Shown here in pieces: positions 1-8,348 of a stretch of 14,767 bases of DNA. Numbering within the stretch: the stretch's first letter is position 1; each line of letters begins with the position of its first letter. The stretch is from Candidatus Nanopelagicaceae bacterium (GTDB lineage: Bacteria > Actinomycetota > Actinomycetes > Nanopelagicales > Nanopelagicaceae): positions 1-14,767 of the forward strand of contig CANLAY010000007.1 in NCBI GenBank assembly GCA_947488635.1, given 5' to 3'. The position numbers and the translations under genes are program-made. The notes below the pieces were generated by a model that saw nothing but the letters and a program-made list of their open reading frames with translations, did not search any database and was not told the origin of the DNA.

Positions 1-515
1 ATGGTTTTGAGGTCTGCAAACGTATTCGCAACGAAGGTCAAAATATTGGAGTTCTGTTTTTGACTGCTAAAGATGGCATGGAAGACAAAGTTGCTGGCCT
101 AACAATCGGTGGCGATGATTACATGACCAAGCCATTTAGCCTAGAAGAGTTGGTTGCACGCTTACGCTCACTATTACGCCGCACTGGTGCAACCACAACT
201 CCTAATGATGAAGAGAAAATTCGTTTTGCTGATCTTGAATTGGATGAAGCCACTCATGAAGTTCATCGCGCCGGTAATCTAATTGATCTCTCCCCTACTG
301 AATTCTTACTACTTCGCTACTTGATGATTAACGCCGATCGTGTTGTTTCTAAAGCGCAGATTCTTGACCATGTCTGGCAATATGATTTTAGGGGCGATGC
401 GGGCATTGTCGAAACTTACGTTTCTTACCTGCGCAAGAAGATTGACAAATATGAGCCTGCGCTAATTCATACCGTGCGTGGCGTTGGGTATCGACTACGA
501 ATTCCACCGAAGTAA
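1..515 (+). CDS. OmpR/PhoB-family response regulator, 5' end missing
   Basis: This is the 3' part of a two-component response regulator, a transcription factor activated by phosphotransfer from its partner kinase. The frame is open from base 3, reading GFEVCKRIRNEG, so the true start and the phospho-acceptor aspartate lie upstream of the window. The visible receiver part keeps the switch threonine (LTAKD) and the conserved lysine (KPF). A winged-helix DNA-binding domain follows, with LSPTEFLLLRYL and a C-terminal TVRGVGYRLR hairpin. The stretch VETYVSYLRKKID resembles mycobacterial TrcR by memory, which is a subfamily hint only. The TTG at 60 is internal to the receiver and is not a start. 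The kinase gene begins 7 nt after the stop, so the two form an operon. The target genes cannot be told from sequence. Confidence 0.93.
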   Translation, partial: GFEVCKRIRNEGQNIGVLFLTAKDGMEDKVAGLTIGGDDYMTKPFSLEELVARLRSLLRRTGATTTPNDEEKIRFADLELDEATHEVHRAGNLIDLSPTEFLLLRYLMINADRVVSKAQILDHVWQYDFRGDAGIVETYVSYLRKKIDKYEPALIHTVRGVGYRLRIPPK

Positions 516-522
516 TTTTTAA

Positions 523-1983
523 ATGCAGAATCGAAATCCATTATCTAGTGCGAGCTTACGAAACCGACTCCTAGTCGGTGTATTGCTTTTATCCGCACTC
601 GGTTTCACGGTTTCAGATTTTGCCGCACAAAACATAATGCAAAAATTCTTGCTTCAACAAGTAGATCAACAATTAATTAGCGTTGCAGATGGTGCTTTGT
701 TGCGGGTTGATCGTGCTGGAATTCAAAGTGATTCCAATGATGATGAGCGTTCACCGGCCAGGGATGCTGCTGCCGAAACCCCTTTGCGCAGTGTTCCTAG
801 CTCGGTATCGATCACGTTACTTGATCCATTCGGCAACTATGTGGGAGGCGTAGGTGGCGACTTAAATTCTCAAAAGATAACCGATTACGTTTTAGGTACT
901 TTGCCAGCTAGCGCTGCCAAATATGGAAATCGACCATTCACCTTAGAAATCCCAGGTTCTGACTTTCGGGTTTTGGCACGAGTATTGCCATCGGCTATGG
1001 GATCAGTTTTTGTGGCTCAATCATTAGCTGGGGTAGATGAAACTGCTTCACGTTTGCGCGTTGTCTTCGTTTTCATTGGTCTTATTGCCCTTCTCTTAAT
1101 TGGATTCGCCTCGCGCATGGTGATTCGAGTTGGGTTGCGACCACTGGTGGCAGTTGAAGAAACGGCAGAGAAAATTGCAGCCGGTGATTTATCGGCGCGT
1201 TTGCCTGATACTAAACCAGATACTGAAGTTGGTCGTCTAGTTACTTCACTTAACGCGATGCTTTCGCGAATTGAAGAATCTTTCGCCGCTCGTACCGCAA
1301 GTGAAAATAAATTACGGCGATTTGTAGCAGATGCGAGCCATGAACTACGCACGCCACTAACAGCAATTCGTGGTTTTGCCGAGCTGCATCGGCAAGGCGC
1401 AGTTAAAGGCGAAGCTGCAACCTCTGAACTTGTGGGTCGAATTGAAAGTGAATCAGTTCGCATGGGCGCTCTAGTTGAAGATTTGTTAACGCTGGCTCGG
1501 TTAGATCAGTCTCGCGAGTTTGTAAATGCACCAGTAAATCTGACTGAATTAGTAACTGAAGCAGTTGAGTCAGCCAGAGCAGCGGGCCCCGATCATCCGA
1601 TCACTCTTAATTTGCCGGAGGAAGCTTTTATATTGGGAGATTCGGGCAAGATCCACCAAGTTGTAGCAAATTTATTAGCAAATGCTCGAATTCATACTCC
1701 GGTTGGTACCCCAATTGCAGTTTCAATTGAAAGTAACGACGAAGGTGCCTCTATCTCGATTGCTGATTCTGGCCCTGGTTTATCGCAAGAGGATCAAGCC
1801 CGCATTTTTGAGCGTTTTTATCGCGCAGATCCATCACGAAATCGCGCTAGAGAAGAAGGAAGTGGCCTAGGTCTCTCTATCGTCGCTGCCGTTATGCAGG
1901 CGCACGGTGGCAAAGTTAGCGTTACTTCAAAATTAGGTGAAGGTGCAACCTTTACCGTTTTCTTTCCACTAGCAGCTAGTTAA
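523..1983 (+). CDS. Membrane sensor histidine kinase
   Basis: This membrane kinase of 486 residues autophosphorylates on histidine and passes the phosphate to the regulator encoded just upstream. The order is typical: a first membrane helix near residues 15-34, an extracytoplasmic sensor region of about 140 residues, a second helix near 178-200, HAMP to about 255, HisKA, then the ATPase domain. The H-box has H273 in DASHELRTPL. The N-box is NLLANA around N387, the G1 box is DSGPG at 415-419 and the G2 box is GSGLGL at 446-451. All catalytic motifs are present. The sensor domain shows no family I recognise, so the signal is unknown. There is no clear Shine-Dalgarno sequence, and the start lies 7 nt after the previous stop, which suggests translational coupling. 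Its 3' end overlaps htpX tail to tail by 8 nt. Confidence 0.95.
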   Translation: MQNRNPLSSASLRNRLLVGVLLLSALGFTVSDFAAQNIMQKFLLQQVDQQLISVADGALLRVDRAGIQSDSNDDERSPARDAAAETPLRSVPSSVSITLLDPFGNYVGGVGGDLNSQKITDYVLGTLPASAAKYGNRPFTLEIPGSDFRVLARVLPSAMGSVFVAQSLAGVDETASRLRVVFVFIGLIALLLIGFASRMVIRVGLRPLVAVEETAEKIAAGDLSARLPDTKPDTEVGRLVTSLNAMLSRIEESFAARTASENKLRRFVADASHELRTPLTAIRGFAELHRQGAVKGEAATSELVGRIESESVRMGALVEDLLTLARLDQSREFVNAPVNLTELVTEAVESARAAGPDHPITLNLPEEAFILGDSGKIHQVVANLLANARIHTPVGTPIAVSIESNDEGASISIADSGPGLSQEDQARIFERFYRADPSRNRAREEGSGLGLSIVAAVMQAHGGKVSVTSKLGEGATFTVFFPLAAS

Positions 1984-2881
1984 GCGACTCCATCGCGCGC
2001 AACGTTGCAATGCGCTCTTGAATTGGTGGATGTGAAGCAAACATTTTTGATACTGATTTGCCATCTAGTGGCGACTCAATCCAGATATGTGCAACAGCAG
2101 TTGATTTCTGTTGTACCACTGTGGAATCAGCCGCTAATACTTCAAGTGCGCTGCGTAGGCCGGCTGGGTTGCGAGTAAAGGCAACGGCGGTTGCATCAGC
2201 TAGGGATTCACGTTTCCGTGAAATAGCTGATTTCAGCATCACGGCAGCAATTGGTGCCAAAATTAAAACAACTAGAGAGACAACCAACATAATTGGATTG
2301 CCATTACTGTCACGGTCGCGACGGCCGCCACCAAACCACATCATGCGCATCAAAAGGTCACTGATTAGCGCAATAACACCTGCTGTTGTCGCAGCTACCG
2401 CTGAAACTAAAGTATCGCGATTTCCAACGTGTGCCATTTCGTGCGCGATAACACCTTGTAGTTGATCACGATCCATGGCATCGAGAATTCCAGTAGTAAA
2501 TGCAATTAGTGCGTGCTCAGGATTTCGTCCCGTCGCAAAAGCATTCGGCGCACTATCTTCAACGATGGCAACTTTTGGCATTGGTAATCCACTAGCAATT
2601 GTGATTTCTTGAATCAAGCCAAATAGTTTTGGATTATCACTCTCTTGAATTTGTTTGGCACCTGTCATGGTTAAAACCAATTTGTCGGAGCCGTAGTAAG
2701 AACCCCAGACTGAAAATAAAGTTATCCCGACTGCAAATGGCACAATCGCTGCGCTGCTAGTACCAAGGTAGGTGAAAATTGAGATCAAAACTAACCAGGT
2801 AAGTGCGCCCATCGCTCCCAGGAGAAGAAAGGTTTTGCGTTTATTAGCGCTTTGCGCAGCGCGAAACGAAACAGTTGCCAT
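1976..2881 (-). CDS. htpX: HtpX-like M48 membrane zinc metalloprotease
   Basis: HtpX is an integral-membrane, zinc-dependent endopeptidase that degrades damaged or misfolded membrane proteins. The 301 residues carry the zinc motif HEMAH at 147-151, with H147 and H151 as ligands and E148 catalytic. It is followed by GNRD and a probable third ligand, E225, in SRKRESLADA. Hydrophobic segments lie near 18-40, 43-60, 160-182 and 197-217, as in HtpX. The C-terminal FASHPPIQERIATLRAM is a family hallmark. Length is close to bacterial HtpX. The gene starts 6 nt after the lemA stop with a weak AAAGG close to the ATG, so it is probably translated from the dcd-lemA-htpX message. LemA and HtpX are often neighbours in bacteria. 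The last 8 nt overlap the end of the opposite-strand kinase gene. Confidence 0.95.
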   Translation of the reverse strand: MATVSFRAAQSANKRKTFLLLGAMGALTWLVLISIFTYLGTSSAAIVPFAVGITLFSVWGSYYGSDKLVLTMTGAKQIQESDNPKLFGLIQEITIASGLPMPKVAIVEDSAPNAFATGRNPEHALIAFTTGILDAMDRDQLQGVIAHEMAHVGNRDTLVSAVAATTAGVIALISDLLMRMMWFGGGRRDRDSNGNPIMLVVSLVVLILAPIAAVMLKSAISRKRESLADATAVAFTRNPAGLRSALEVLAADSTVVQQKSTAVAHIWIESPLDGKSVSKMFASHPPIQERIATLRAMESLN

Positions 2882-2887
2882 AGGCCT

Positions 2888-3442
2888 TTAAAAGCTTACG
2901 TTTGGAGCGTTTCGGTTAGTTGCTTCATCAACTTCGTAGAATTCACGCTCATCTACTTTGGCAAATCCAGCAAAGAAATTTGTTGGGATAGTTTTTACGG
3001 CTGTGTTTAACAAGCGCACACTGTCATTATAGAACTGACGTGAAAAGGCAACTTTATTTTCAGTTGTAGAAAGTTCTTCTTGTAGCGACATGAAGTTAGC
3101 TGAAGCTTTTAGATCAGGATATGCCTCAGCTACTGCTAGCAATCCGCGAAGTGCTTGGGTCAACATTCCATCAGCGGCAGATACATCAGCAACAGTTGAA
3201 GCGGTTGTTGCTTTTGCTCGCGCGGATATCACGGCGTCAAAAGTTGATTGCTCGTGTGTTGCATAACCTTTGACAGTTTCAACTAAATTAGGAATCAAAT
3301 CAGCGCGACGCTTTAGTTGCACTTCAATCTGGGCAAATGCTTCATCGACTGCAACATTTAATCTAATCAAGCGGTTGTACTGCGCAATAAAAAAGATGGC
3401 AAGTAAAACAACAATTCCACCGACGATAAGAGTTGTCTTCAT
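2888..3442 (-). CDS. lemA: LemA family membrane-anchored protein
   Basis: LemA proteins are small, helical, single-pass membrane proteins of unsettled biochemical role that often sit next to M48 proteases or TPM-domain proteins. The 184 residues begin with one membrane helix at about 4-20. The conserved helical domain follows, with LKRRADLIPNLVETVKGYA and a later block ending in TENKVAFSRQFYND and a TIPTNFFAGF segment, all characteristic. The ATG at 3442 has a good AGGGAG Shine-Dalgarno sequence 5 nt upstream, just past the dcd stop. It lies between dcd (13-nt gap) and htpX (6-nt gap). The pairing with htpX supports a shared envelope-quality role, which is an inference from synteny. The family call is secure; the function is not. 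Confidence 0.94.
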   Translation of the reverse strand: MKTTLIVGGIVVLLAIFFIAQYNRLIRLNVAVDEAFAQIEVQLKRRADLIPNLVETVKGYATHEQSTFDAVISARAKATTASTVADVSAADGMLTQALRGLLAVAEAYPDLKASANFMSLQEELSTTENKVAFSRQFYNDSVRLLNTAVKTIPTNFFAGFAKVDEREFYEVDEATNRNAPNVSF

Positions 3443-3447
3443 TTTGA

Positions 3448-3453
3448 CTCCCT
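3448..3453 (-). promoter_or_regulatory. lemA ribosome binding site
   Basis: AGGGAG lies 5 nt upstream of the lemA ATG, inside the 13-nt gap after the dcd stop. It supports the start at 3442 and independent re-initiation on a shared transcript. Confidence 0.7.
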
Positions 3454-3455
3454 AA

Positions 3456-4034
3456 CTACTGAATTATGGTTTGGTGAAAATTGATCCAAGAACGGCTTGC
3501 CGTTGGCCCGCGCTGTCCTTGATACCTAGAAGCATAAACGGCAGAGCCGTAAGGATGCTCAGCAGGAGATGAGAGTTTAATTAGACAAAGTTGCCCAATC
3601 TTCATTCCAGGAAAGAGTTTTACTGGCAAATTTGCCACATTTGAAAGTTCTAGAGTGATATGTCCCGAAAAACCTGGGTCAATAAAGCCCGCAGTTGAGT
3701 GAGTTAGTAAGCCAAGGCGACCTAGCGATGACTTACCTTCGAGGCGACCAGCAATATCATCAGGCAAAGTGATAATTTCATATGTTGAAGCCAACACAAA
3801 TTCACCTGGGTGCAGAATAAAGTGCTCGTTTGGCTCGACTACAACTTCGCGGGTTAGCTCTGATTGCTCGATTGATGGATCAATTACCGAATATTTGTGA
3901 TTTTCAAAGACCCGGAAAAAGCGATCTAGTCGCACATCAACGCTGGAAGGCTGGACCATTGATTCGGCGAAGGGTTCAACAGCAACCCGACCGGTAGCAA
4001 TTTCAGCTCGTATATCGCGATCGCTTAATAACAT
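3456..4034 (-). CDS. dcd: dCTP deaminase, probably bifunctional dUMP-forming
   Basis: This cytoplasmic trimeric enzyme deaminates dCTP for dTTP synthesis. The mycobacterial and Methanocaldococcus types also hydrolyse the dUTP formed, releasing dUMP and pyrophosphate. The 192 residues match the actinobacterial type closely: MLLSDRDIR at the start, [10 protein letters not shown], then [35 protein letters not shown], and the C-terminal [12 protein letters not shown] lid. Expected catalytic residues S102, R106 and E129 are present. The bifunctional reading rests on remembered similarity to the M. tuberculosis enzyme, not on a measured activity. No Shine-Dalgarno sequence precedes the ATG, but a TAGGCT hexamer 7 nt upstream could be the -10 of a leaderless promoter. 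The phosphoesterase gene ends 26 nt upstream, so read-through from it is also possible. Confidence 0.96.
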   Translation of the reverse strand: MLLSDRDIRAEIATGRVAVEPFAESMVQPSSVDVRLDRFFRVFENHKYSVIDPSIEQSELTREVVVEPNEHFILHPGEFVLASTYEIITLPDDIAGRLEGKSSLGRLGLLTHSTAGFIDPGFSGHITLELSNVANLPVKLFPGMKIGQLCLIKLSSPAEHPYGSAVYASRYQGQRGPTASRSWINFHQTIIQ

Positions 4035-4041
4035 GAGCGTG

Positions 4042-4047
4042 AGCCTA
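4042..4047 (-). promoter_or_regulatory. Candidate -10 of a leaderless dcd promoter
   Basis: TAGGCT on the minus strand fits the actinobacterial TAnnnT -10 pattern and ends 7 nt before the dcd ATG. No Shine-Dalgarno sequence is visible, as expected for a leaderless start. The -35 region is AT-rich without a clear TTGAC-like box, so the call is weak. Confidence 0.3.
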
Positions 4048-4060
4048 TAACTAATTTGAA

Positions 4061-5662
4061 TTAAATTAAGGGATCGCTGGCCCAGAGCCAGATATTTCGA
4101 TCTTTCGGTTCGCCAGCTGCCACTTCTAGGTTAAAAGGCCCAGGGTTTTGGCGCTGCCAATCATTGGCTGCCAATAGCCTGGATAGACCAGCTAGTGCGA
4201 TTGGGTCTGCAAGTTCTTCTGGCAGCCCATGAAATTCAACTGGACCGGCATGGTCAAAGACCACGGTGCCAATTGCGATTTTGTTATTCGAGGTCTTAAC
4301 AATTTCAATTACCCGCGATTGTTGCGGCCAATCAATGTGTGAACCTGTTCTAATCTCCCAAAAGAGCGGTGTCCCATCTTCGTCTTTGTGTTGAGTTATT
4401 TTGTGATCATGTACATGGCCGGCAAACCAGAGAATCACATTTGGATTATCCGCTAACAGCGATTTAACTTCTAATTCAAGCGCTGGTGCTTCTTCACCTT
4501 CGGGAACATAGCCATTAAACAAACAATCTAGCGGGTGGTGTGAGGTCAAAATTACATACTTATCAGTCGAAGCTTCGAGTAATTCGCGAAGCCAATCAAA
4601 TTGTTCGCGGTGAATACAACCTTGCCAGCCACCGTAACGATTTACGGTATCCAGTGCTATTAAGCGAACTTGCGTATTAATATCTCGATACCAATACGCG
4701 GTATCTGGCGTAAATTTCTCTAAGCCATGATCGTGACCACAATTTGTATGTATCTCAACCCAATTTTCCATTTTAACTAAAGCTCGTTTGGGGTCAGCCG
4801 TTACTTCGTTAGTTTCTAAGTTATCTAACCCTGGATATAAAGCTGGGCCTACTTCGCCAAAGCCTGCAAATAAAGTTGCTAGGTCGGCAGAATCGCTGAG
4901 TCTTGCCAGCTTGTTTGGTCCGGTTGCTAAATTATTTAAATCTTCGGTTGGCGCTGCTGTTCCTTGCAGAAGTGCATCGTGATTCCCGTGTACTGCAAGC
5001 CATCTATGTTTTAAGCCCTGCGCATTAAAAGGTTTCTCAGCTGCAGATAGCGCACCTTTAAAATGTGGAAAATCATGCAGCGTATGTGGTCGATCTGCCG
5101 GCAATCCAGTTGGCGGGCCATCGGGGTGGTAATAATGAATATCGTAAAGATCGGAATTTGATGAATGCGATGCTTCAGAGCGTTCTGAGTCACCGCTTTT
5201 TGGGTTGACTAAGCCGCCATCAAGAATAGTTTTATACCAAGACAATTCGTTGCTCTGGGCGTTATCAGTTACGTCGCCAGTTATAACAACGGCATCAATT
5301 GGTACGCCGGTCAGTGGCGCTCTCTGAATTTTGTTAGCCGACTCAACCATTGCCTCAAATACTTGAGTTGTAAGAAACTCTTGTGCTCGATAAGTTCCGA
5401 TGTAAGGAACTAACGCTGACAACGGATTATCTGGATCTGCAATTCGATCTAGAAACTCTAATCGAGCTGGCGATGCAGCATCACAGATGTGAATATCGCT
5501 TAAATGAATAAAGGTGCAGAGTACTTCAGCATTTATCGGCTCTTCGCCAATAATTGCCTCTCCCTTATCTATTACTAAATCATTCCACTTTGAATCTTCC
5601 GAGAACTTCGAACGAACAATTCGGCTTGAGGCAGTACTAGACATTGGTAACCATAACTTCAT
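4061..5662 (-). CDS. Calcineurin-like metallophosphoesterase, TIGR03767-like
   Basis: This is a 533-residue dinuclear-metal phosphoesterase. Its motifs are spread by long inserts: D56 and H58 in SDIH, D130 in ITGD, N228-H229 in HGNHD, H375 in TSHHP, and H416/H418 in GHVH. The length and spacing recall the actinobacterial TIGR03767 (PPA1498) family, whose members often carry a Tat signal. None is visible here: the N-terminus is polar, so a cytoplasmic enzyme is likely. A polar stretch at about 153-172 ([16 protein letters not shown]) looks like a loop insert. The start at 5662 overlaps the ATPase gene by 26 nt and has GAGG 9 nt upstream. ATG 5644 (8-nt overlap) is an alternative without a visible ribosome site. 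Operon position suggests it acts on what the transporter brings in, perhaps a phosphonate ester. The substrate is unknown. Confidence 0.88.
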   Translation of the reverse strand: MKLWLPMSSTASSRIVRSKFSEDSKWNDLVIDKGEAIIGEEPINAEVLCTFIHLSDIHICDAASPARLEFLDRIADPDNPLSALVPYIGTYRAQEFLTTQVFEAMVESANKIQRAPLTGVPIDAVVITGDVTDNAQSNELSWYKTILDGGLVNPKSGDSERSEASHSSNSDLYDIHYYHPDGPPTGLPADRPHTLHDFPHFKGALSAAEKPFNAQGLKHRWLAVHGNHDALLQGTAAPTEDLNNLATGPNKLARLSDSADLATLFAGFGEVGPALYPGLDNLETNEVTADPKRALVKMENWVEIHTNCGHDHGLEKFTPDTAYWYRDINTQVRLIALDTVNRYGGWQGCIHREQFDWLRELLEASTDKYVILTSHHPLDCLFNGYVPEGEEAPALELEVKSLLADNPNVILWFAGHVHDHKITQHKDEDGTPLFWEIRTGSHIDWPQQSRVIEIVKTSNNKIAIGTVVFDHAGPVEFHGLPEELADPIALAGLSRLLAANDWQRQNPGPFNLEVAAGEPKDRNIWLWASDPLI

Positions 5663-6677
5663 TTGTGGAAACCTCTAGATCAACTAGCGTTCCAGGGTGA
5701 AAATCTCCAGTATCAAAACTTGCCATTAAAGACTGCACAATAGTTCCTTCATGAGTTTGACAAATAATTGCTGAAGATGCGCCTTGGAACGATCTAGTTA
5801 AAACACGGGCATTGCCTTGGCTTGAACTTTTTTTAACCGAGATTGTTTCTGGTCTAAGCAAAGCGACAATCTTGCCACTTTCGCTTCCTTTTTTTGAAGC
5901 AGTCAAAGACTTTCCAAAAATACTTACTTTACCGTTAGCTAAATCGGCTGGAATTCTATTCATAACACCCACGAAGTTCGCTACAAATGCCGTGGCAGGG
6001 GCGTTATATAAAACATCTGGTGTATCAATTTGTTCCAAAACTCCGTGACTCATCACGCCAACTCGATCCGAGATTGACATTGCCTCTTCTTGGTCATGAG
6101 TAACAAATACCGTGGTGGTGCCGAGTGAGATTTGCAGTCGACGAATTTCTTCGCGTAAATTCACTCGAACTTGCGCATCAAGGGCTGAAAGCGGCTCATC
6201 CAGCAAAAGTATTTCAGGTGAAAAAGCTAGCGCTCTTGCCAGGGCTACGCGCTGTTGCTGCCCACCTGAGAGTTGATGTGTAAATCGTTTGGCATGTGTT
6301 GGCAGCCCTACTAGTTCCAGTAACTCATGTGCTTTCTTTAGCCTCAAATGCTTTGAAACTTTGCGCATTTGCAAACCAAAGGCAACGTTCTCTTCAACGG
6401 TTAAGTTTGGGAAAAGCGAGTAAGCCTGGAAAACCATTCCCATGTTGCGTTTATGGGCCGGGATCCTAGAGATATCTTTCTCACCTACTGTGACTTTTCC
6501 AGAATCTAAACTTTCTAGACCAGCAATGATTCTTAGTGCAGTTGTCTTGCCACAGCCAGATGGTCCAAGCAGGGCTACTAATTCACCAACCCCCACGTGA
6601 AGATTGAAATTATCCAAAGCGGTTACAGTTCCGAATCTACGACTCACATTTGTAAGAGTTAGATCTTTGCTGGTCAT
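5637..6677 (-). CDS. ABC importer ATPase, PotA/FbpC/PhnT type
   Basis: This cytoplasmic ATPase powers the importer encoded by the two upstream permease genes. From the start at 6677 it has 346 residues. Walker A is GPSGCGKT at 38-45, the Q-loop is Q84, the signature LSGGQ is at 136-140, Walker B is LLLDE at 157-161 and the switch histidine is H194. A C-terminal TOBE-like region covers about 270-340. The build matches ATPases for iron, polyamines and 2-aminoethylphosphonate, and the phosphonate assignment comes from neighbours. The frame stays open 51 codons further upstream, but that part lies inside the permease gene. A strong AGGAGGA immediately before ATG 6677, which overlaps the permease TAA as TAATG, decides the start. 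Confidence 0.95.
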   Translation of the reverse strand: MTSKDLTLTNVSRRFGTVTALDNFNLHVGVGELVALLGPSGCGKTTALRIIAGLESLDSGKVTVGEKDISRIPAHKRNMGMVFQAYSLFPNLTVEENVAFGLQMRKVSKHLRLKKAHELLELVGLPTHAKRFTHQLSGGQQQRVALARALAFSPEILLLDEPLSALDAQVRVNLREEIRRLQISLGTTTVFVTHDQEEAMSISDRVGVMSHGVLEQIDTPDVLYNAPATAFVANFVGVMNRIPADLANGKVSIFGKSLTASKKGSESGKIVALLRPETISVKKSSSQGNARVLTRSFQGASSAIICQTHEGTIVQSLMASFDTGDFHPGTLVDLEVSTNEVMVTNV

Positions 6678-7444
6678 TATTTCCTCCTCTGTGCTGAACG
6701 ATCCGGCATTAACAGTGTTATTCCGGTTAATAAAATAAATGGAATGATTAGAGACATCATTGAAATGGCAATCGCGCCCAGAATGTTTTCTTGTGCCACA
6801 AAAGTGACCCACGTCGGGAATGTGTCCCAATGCAGCAAGACAGTTAATGTGTATTCACCTAACGAGAGCGCAAAAGTCAGAGCGATTGTGCCCATGACTG
6901 CGCCTCGAATGACCGGAATAATTACCGATATAATTGTGCGAGACCAACTAGCACCGGTGCTGCGAGCAGCCTCCGTGATTGTCTTTAGCGGAATCGAGTT
7001 AAGCCCAATATCTAGCGCTCGATAGGCATAAGGCAATGCCAAAATAAAATATAAGAATGGAAGTTCTAGCACGGTGTTCTGAACAAACTCTGGAAGGCTG
7101 ATTTGGGCACCAACGGCGAATGCAACCACCGGAATTACCAACGGCAGCAATGAAAGCCCATCAATCAGTGGGCGGAGTTTCGAATCGCTCAGATGCAACC
7201 AAGTTACAGTTGGCACCAGGATAACTAAAGTAACTAGCACTGTGAGTGCAGATAGCCAACCTGAACGAAGAATGTAGTACAAGAAATCTTCGTCTGCTAC
7301 CGCCCATTTGTAATTGGTTAAACCGTATCCACCCTCAACTGGAGTTCGAATTGAATATTCGAAGGCTGAGATCATTGGAACAAAAACAAATAGAGCTAGG
7401 GTCGTTAAAGTAATTAAGAGGGGCAAATCTATCCGTCGCTTCAT
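6677..7444 (-). CDS. ABC importer permease, second subunit
   Basis: This inner-membrane subunit of 255 residues belongs to the binding-protein-dependent permease family (BPD_transp_1). Six hydrophobic segments can be picked out, near residues 8-30, 62-84, 93-115, 125-142, 174-197 and 218-245. The cytoplasmic EAA loop reads TEAARSTGASWSRTIISVIIP (about 157-177), with E158 and G164 in the usual places for docking the ATPase. The ATG overlaps the stop of the first permease (ATGA), with AAGGTGG 8 nt upstream, and its own stop overlaps the ATPase start. This coupling suggests a fixed-ratio complex. It resembles PhnV-like and iron/polyamine permeases; the substrate is inferred from the cluster. Confidence 0.92.
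   Translation of the reverse strand: MKRRIDLPLLITLTTLALFVFVPMISAFEYSIRTPVEGGYGLTNYKWAVADEDFLYYILRSGWLSALTVLVTLVILVPTVTWLHLSDSKLRPLIDGLSLLPLVIPVVAFAVGAQISLPEFVQNTVLELPFLYFILALPYAYRALDIGLNSIPLKTITEAARSTGASWSRTIISVIIPVIRGAVMGTIALTFALSLGEYTLTVLLHWDTFPTWVTFVAQENILGAIAISMMSLIIPFILLTGITLLMPDRSAQRRK
6682..6688 (-). promoter_or_regulatory. Shine-Dalgarno deciding the ATPase start
   Basis: AGGAGGA on the minus strand ends 4 nt before ATG 6677, giving about 5 nt from the AGGAGG core. It is the strongest ribosome site in the window and lies within the last codons of the permease gene. It rules out the longer in-frame extension. Confidence 0.85.
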
Positions 7445-8340
7445 CTACGTTGCCACCTTGCCGCTTTACGCTGAATAATCAAATATGGAATCACCGCGAC
7501 TGCCGAAATTAGAATCATTACAACACTTAGCGCCTTACCAAGGTTCAATTGCGAGGCAGAGACATTTCCGTCTAATAGACCGCCGATCTGCAACGGTGTA
7601 AGTGGCAAGTTTCCAACAGTTAGCGCATTTGCCGTTGCATAGGCTGAAAAACCACTTGCAAATAGCAATAAGAAGGAGGCAATAAAGCTTGGAAAAAGCA
7701 ATGGAAAACCAACTCGGAACCAGTAATTGATTTGGCTGGCACCTAGATTTTTAGCTGCTTCTACCCATTCTCGACGCAACGACATAATCGCTGGTGAAAA
7801 TACGATAACCATTAAAGGTAGTTGAAAATAGAGATAAACGAGTAAAATCCCAGTGAAAGTACCTAGCGAAAATGTGCCGGCGTATATATCAATTCCGAAA
7901 TACTTTAATACTTTTGTCAAAGTACCCTGCATTCCAATGGCAGCCATAAACATAAAAGCAAGCGGTACGCCGCCAGTATTTGCCAAAACTCCGTTCATCA
8001 TCGCCAGTGAACGTTTCAACTTCGAAGGGCCACGAGTTTCAATAAAGTATGCCGCGATTGCGCCGGGAAAAGCTGCTATGAGCGCCGATAGGAAAGCAAT
8101 TTTTATGCTGTTCACAAAGCCAGTGCTATATGGCTGCGTAAATGCAGTCTGGAAATTTCCAAAAGTGAAGGTATTCTCGTTAGACATGAAGGAGACATAG
8201 ATTAATTTAGTTATTGGGTAAATAAAGAAAAATCCAAAAATAAGCAAGAATGGCAAAGCTGGTAATACTGAAGTCACCTTAAAAAAGCGGAAGGCGCTCC
8301 GTTCTAGGGGAGCGCCTTCCACCTTGATATTTGAAGTCAT
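7441..8340 (-). CDS. ABC importer permease, first subunit
   Basis: This membrane permease of 299 residues has six hydrophobic segments, near 25-49, 79-101, 114-137, 160-183, 214-238 and 272-292. The EAA loop begins at about residue 192 as WVEAAKNLGAS, with E194 and G200. It would pair with the second permease as a heterodimer, as in PhnU/PhnV-type and Fbp-type systems. The ATG at 8340 lies 8 nt after the binding-protein stop, with AAAGGA very close upstream. The ATGA overlap at its 3' end couples it to the second permease. The polar N-terminal tail of about 20 residues is unremarkable. Family is sure; substrate is inferred from context. Confidence 0.93.
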   Translation of the reverse strand: MTSNIKVEGAPLERSAFRFFKVTSVLPALPFLLIFGFFFIYPITKLIYVSFMSNENTFTFGNFQTAFTQPYSTGFVNSIKIAFLSALIAAFPGAIAAYFIETRGPSKLKRSLAMMNGVLANTGGVPLAFMFMAAIGMQGTLTKVLKYFGIDIYAGTFSLGTFTGILLVYLYFQLPLMVIVFSPAIMSLRREWVEAAKNLGASQINYWFRVGFPLLFPSFIASFLLLFASGFSAYATANALTVGNLPLTPLQIGGLLDGNVSASQLNLGKALSVVMILISAVAVIPYLIIQRKAARWQRR

Positions 8341-8348
8341 ATTTCCTT

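Noticed and set aside
60..515. A TTG start at 60 giving a 151-residue regulator
   Set aside because: The frame is open to the window edge and encodes conserved receiver sequence (GFEVCKRIR), so the gene begins upstream and is simply cut.
1017..1463. A 148-codon antisense frame inside the kinase gene
   Set aside because: It is rich in R, S, T and A with no domain, is fully covered by a certain gene, and has no ribosome site. Similar frames elsewhere were left out for the same reasons.
6678..6830. A 51-residue N-terminal extension of the ABC ATPase
   Set aside because: It lies inside the permease coding region, has no family similarity, and a strong AGGAGGA precedes ATG 6677.
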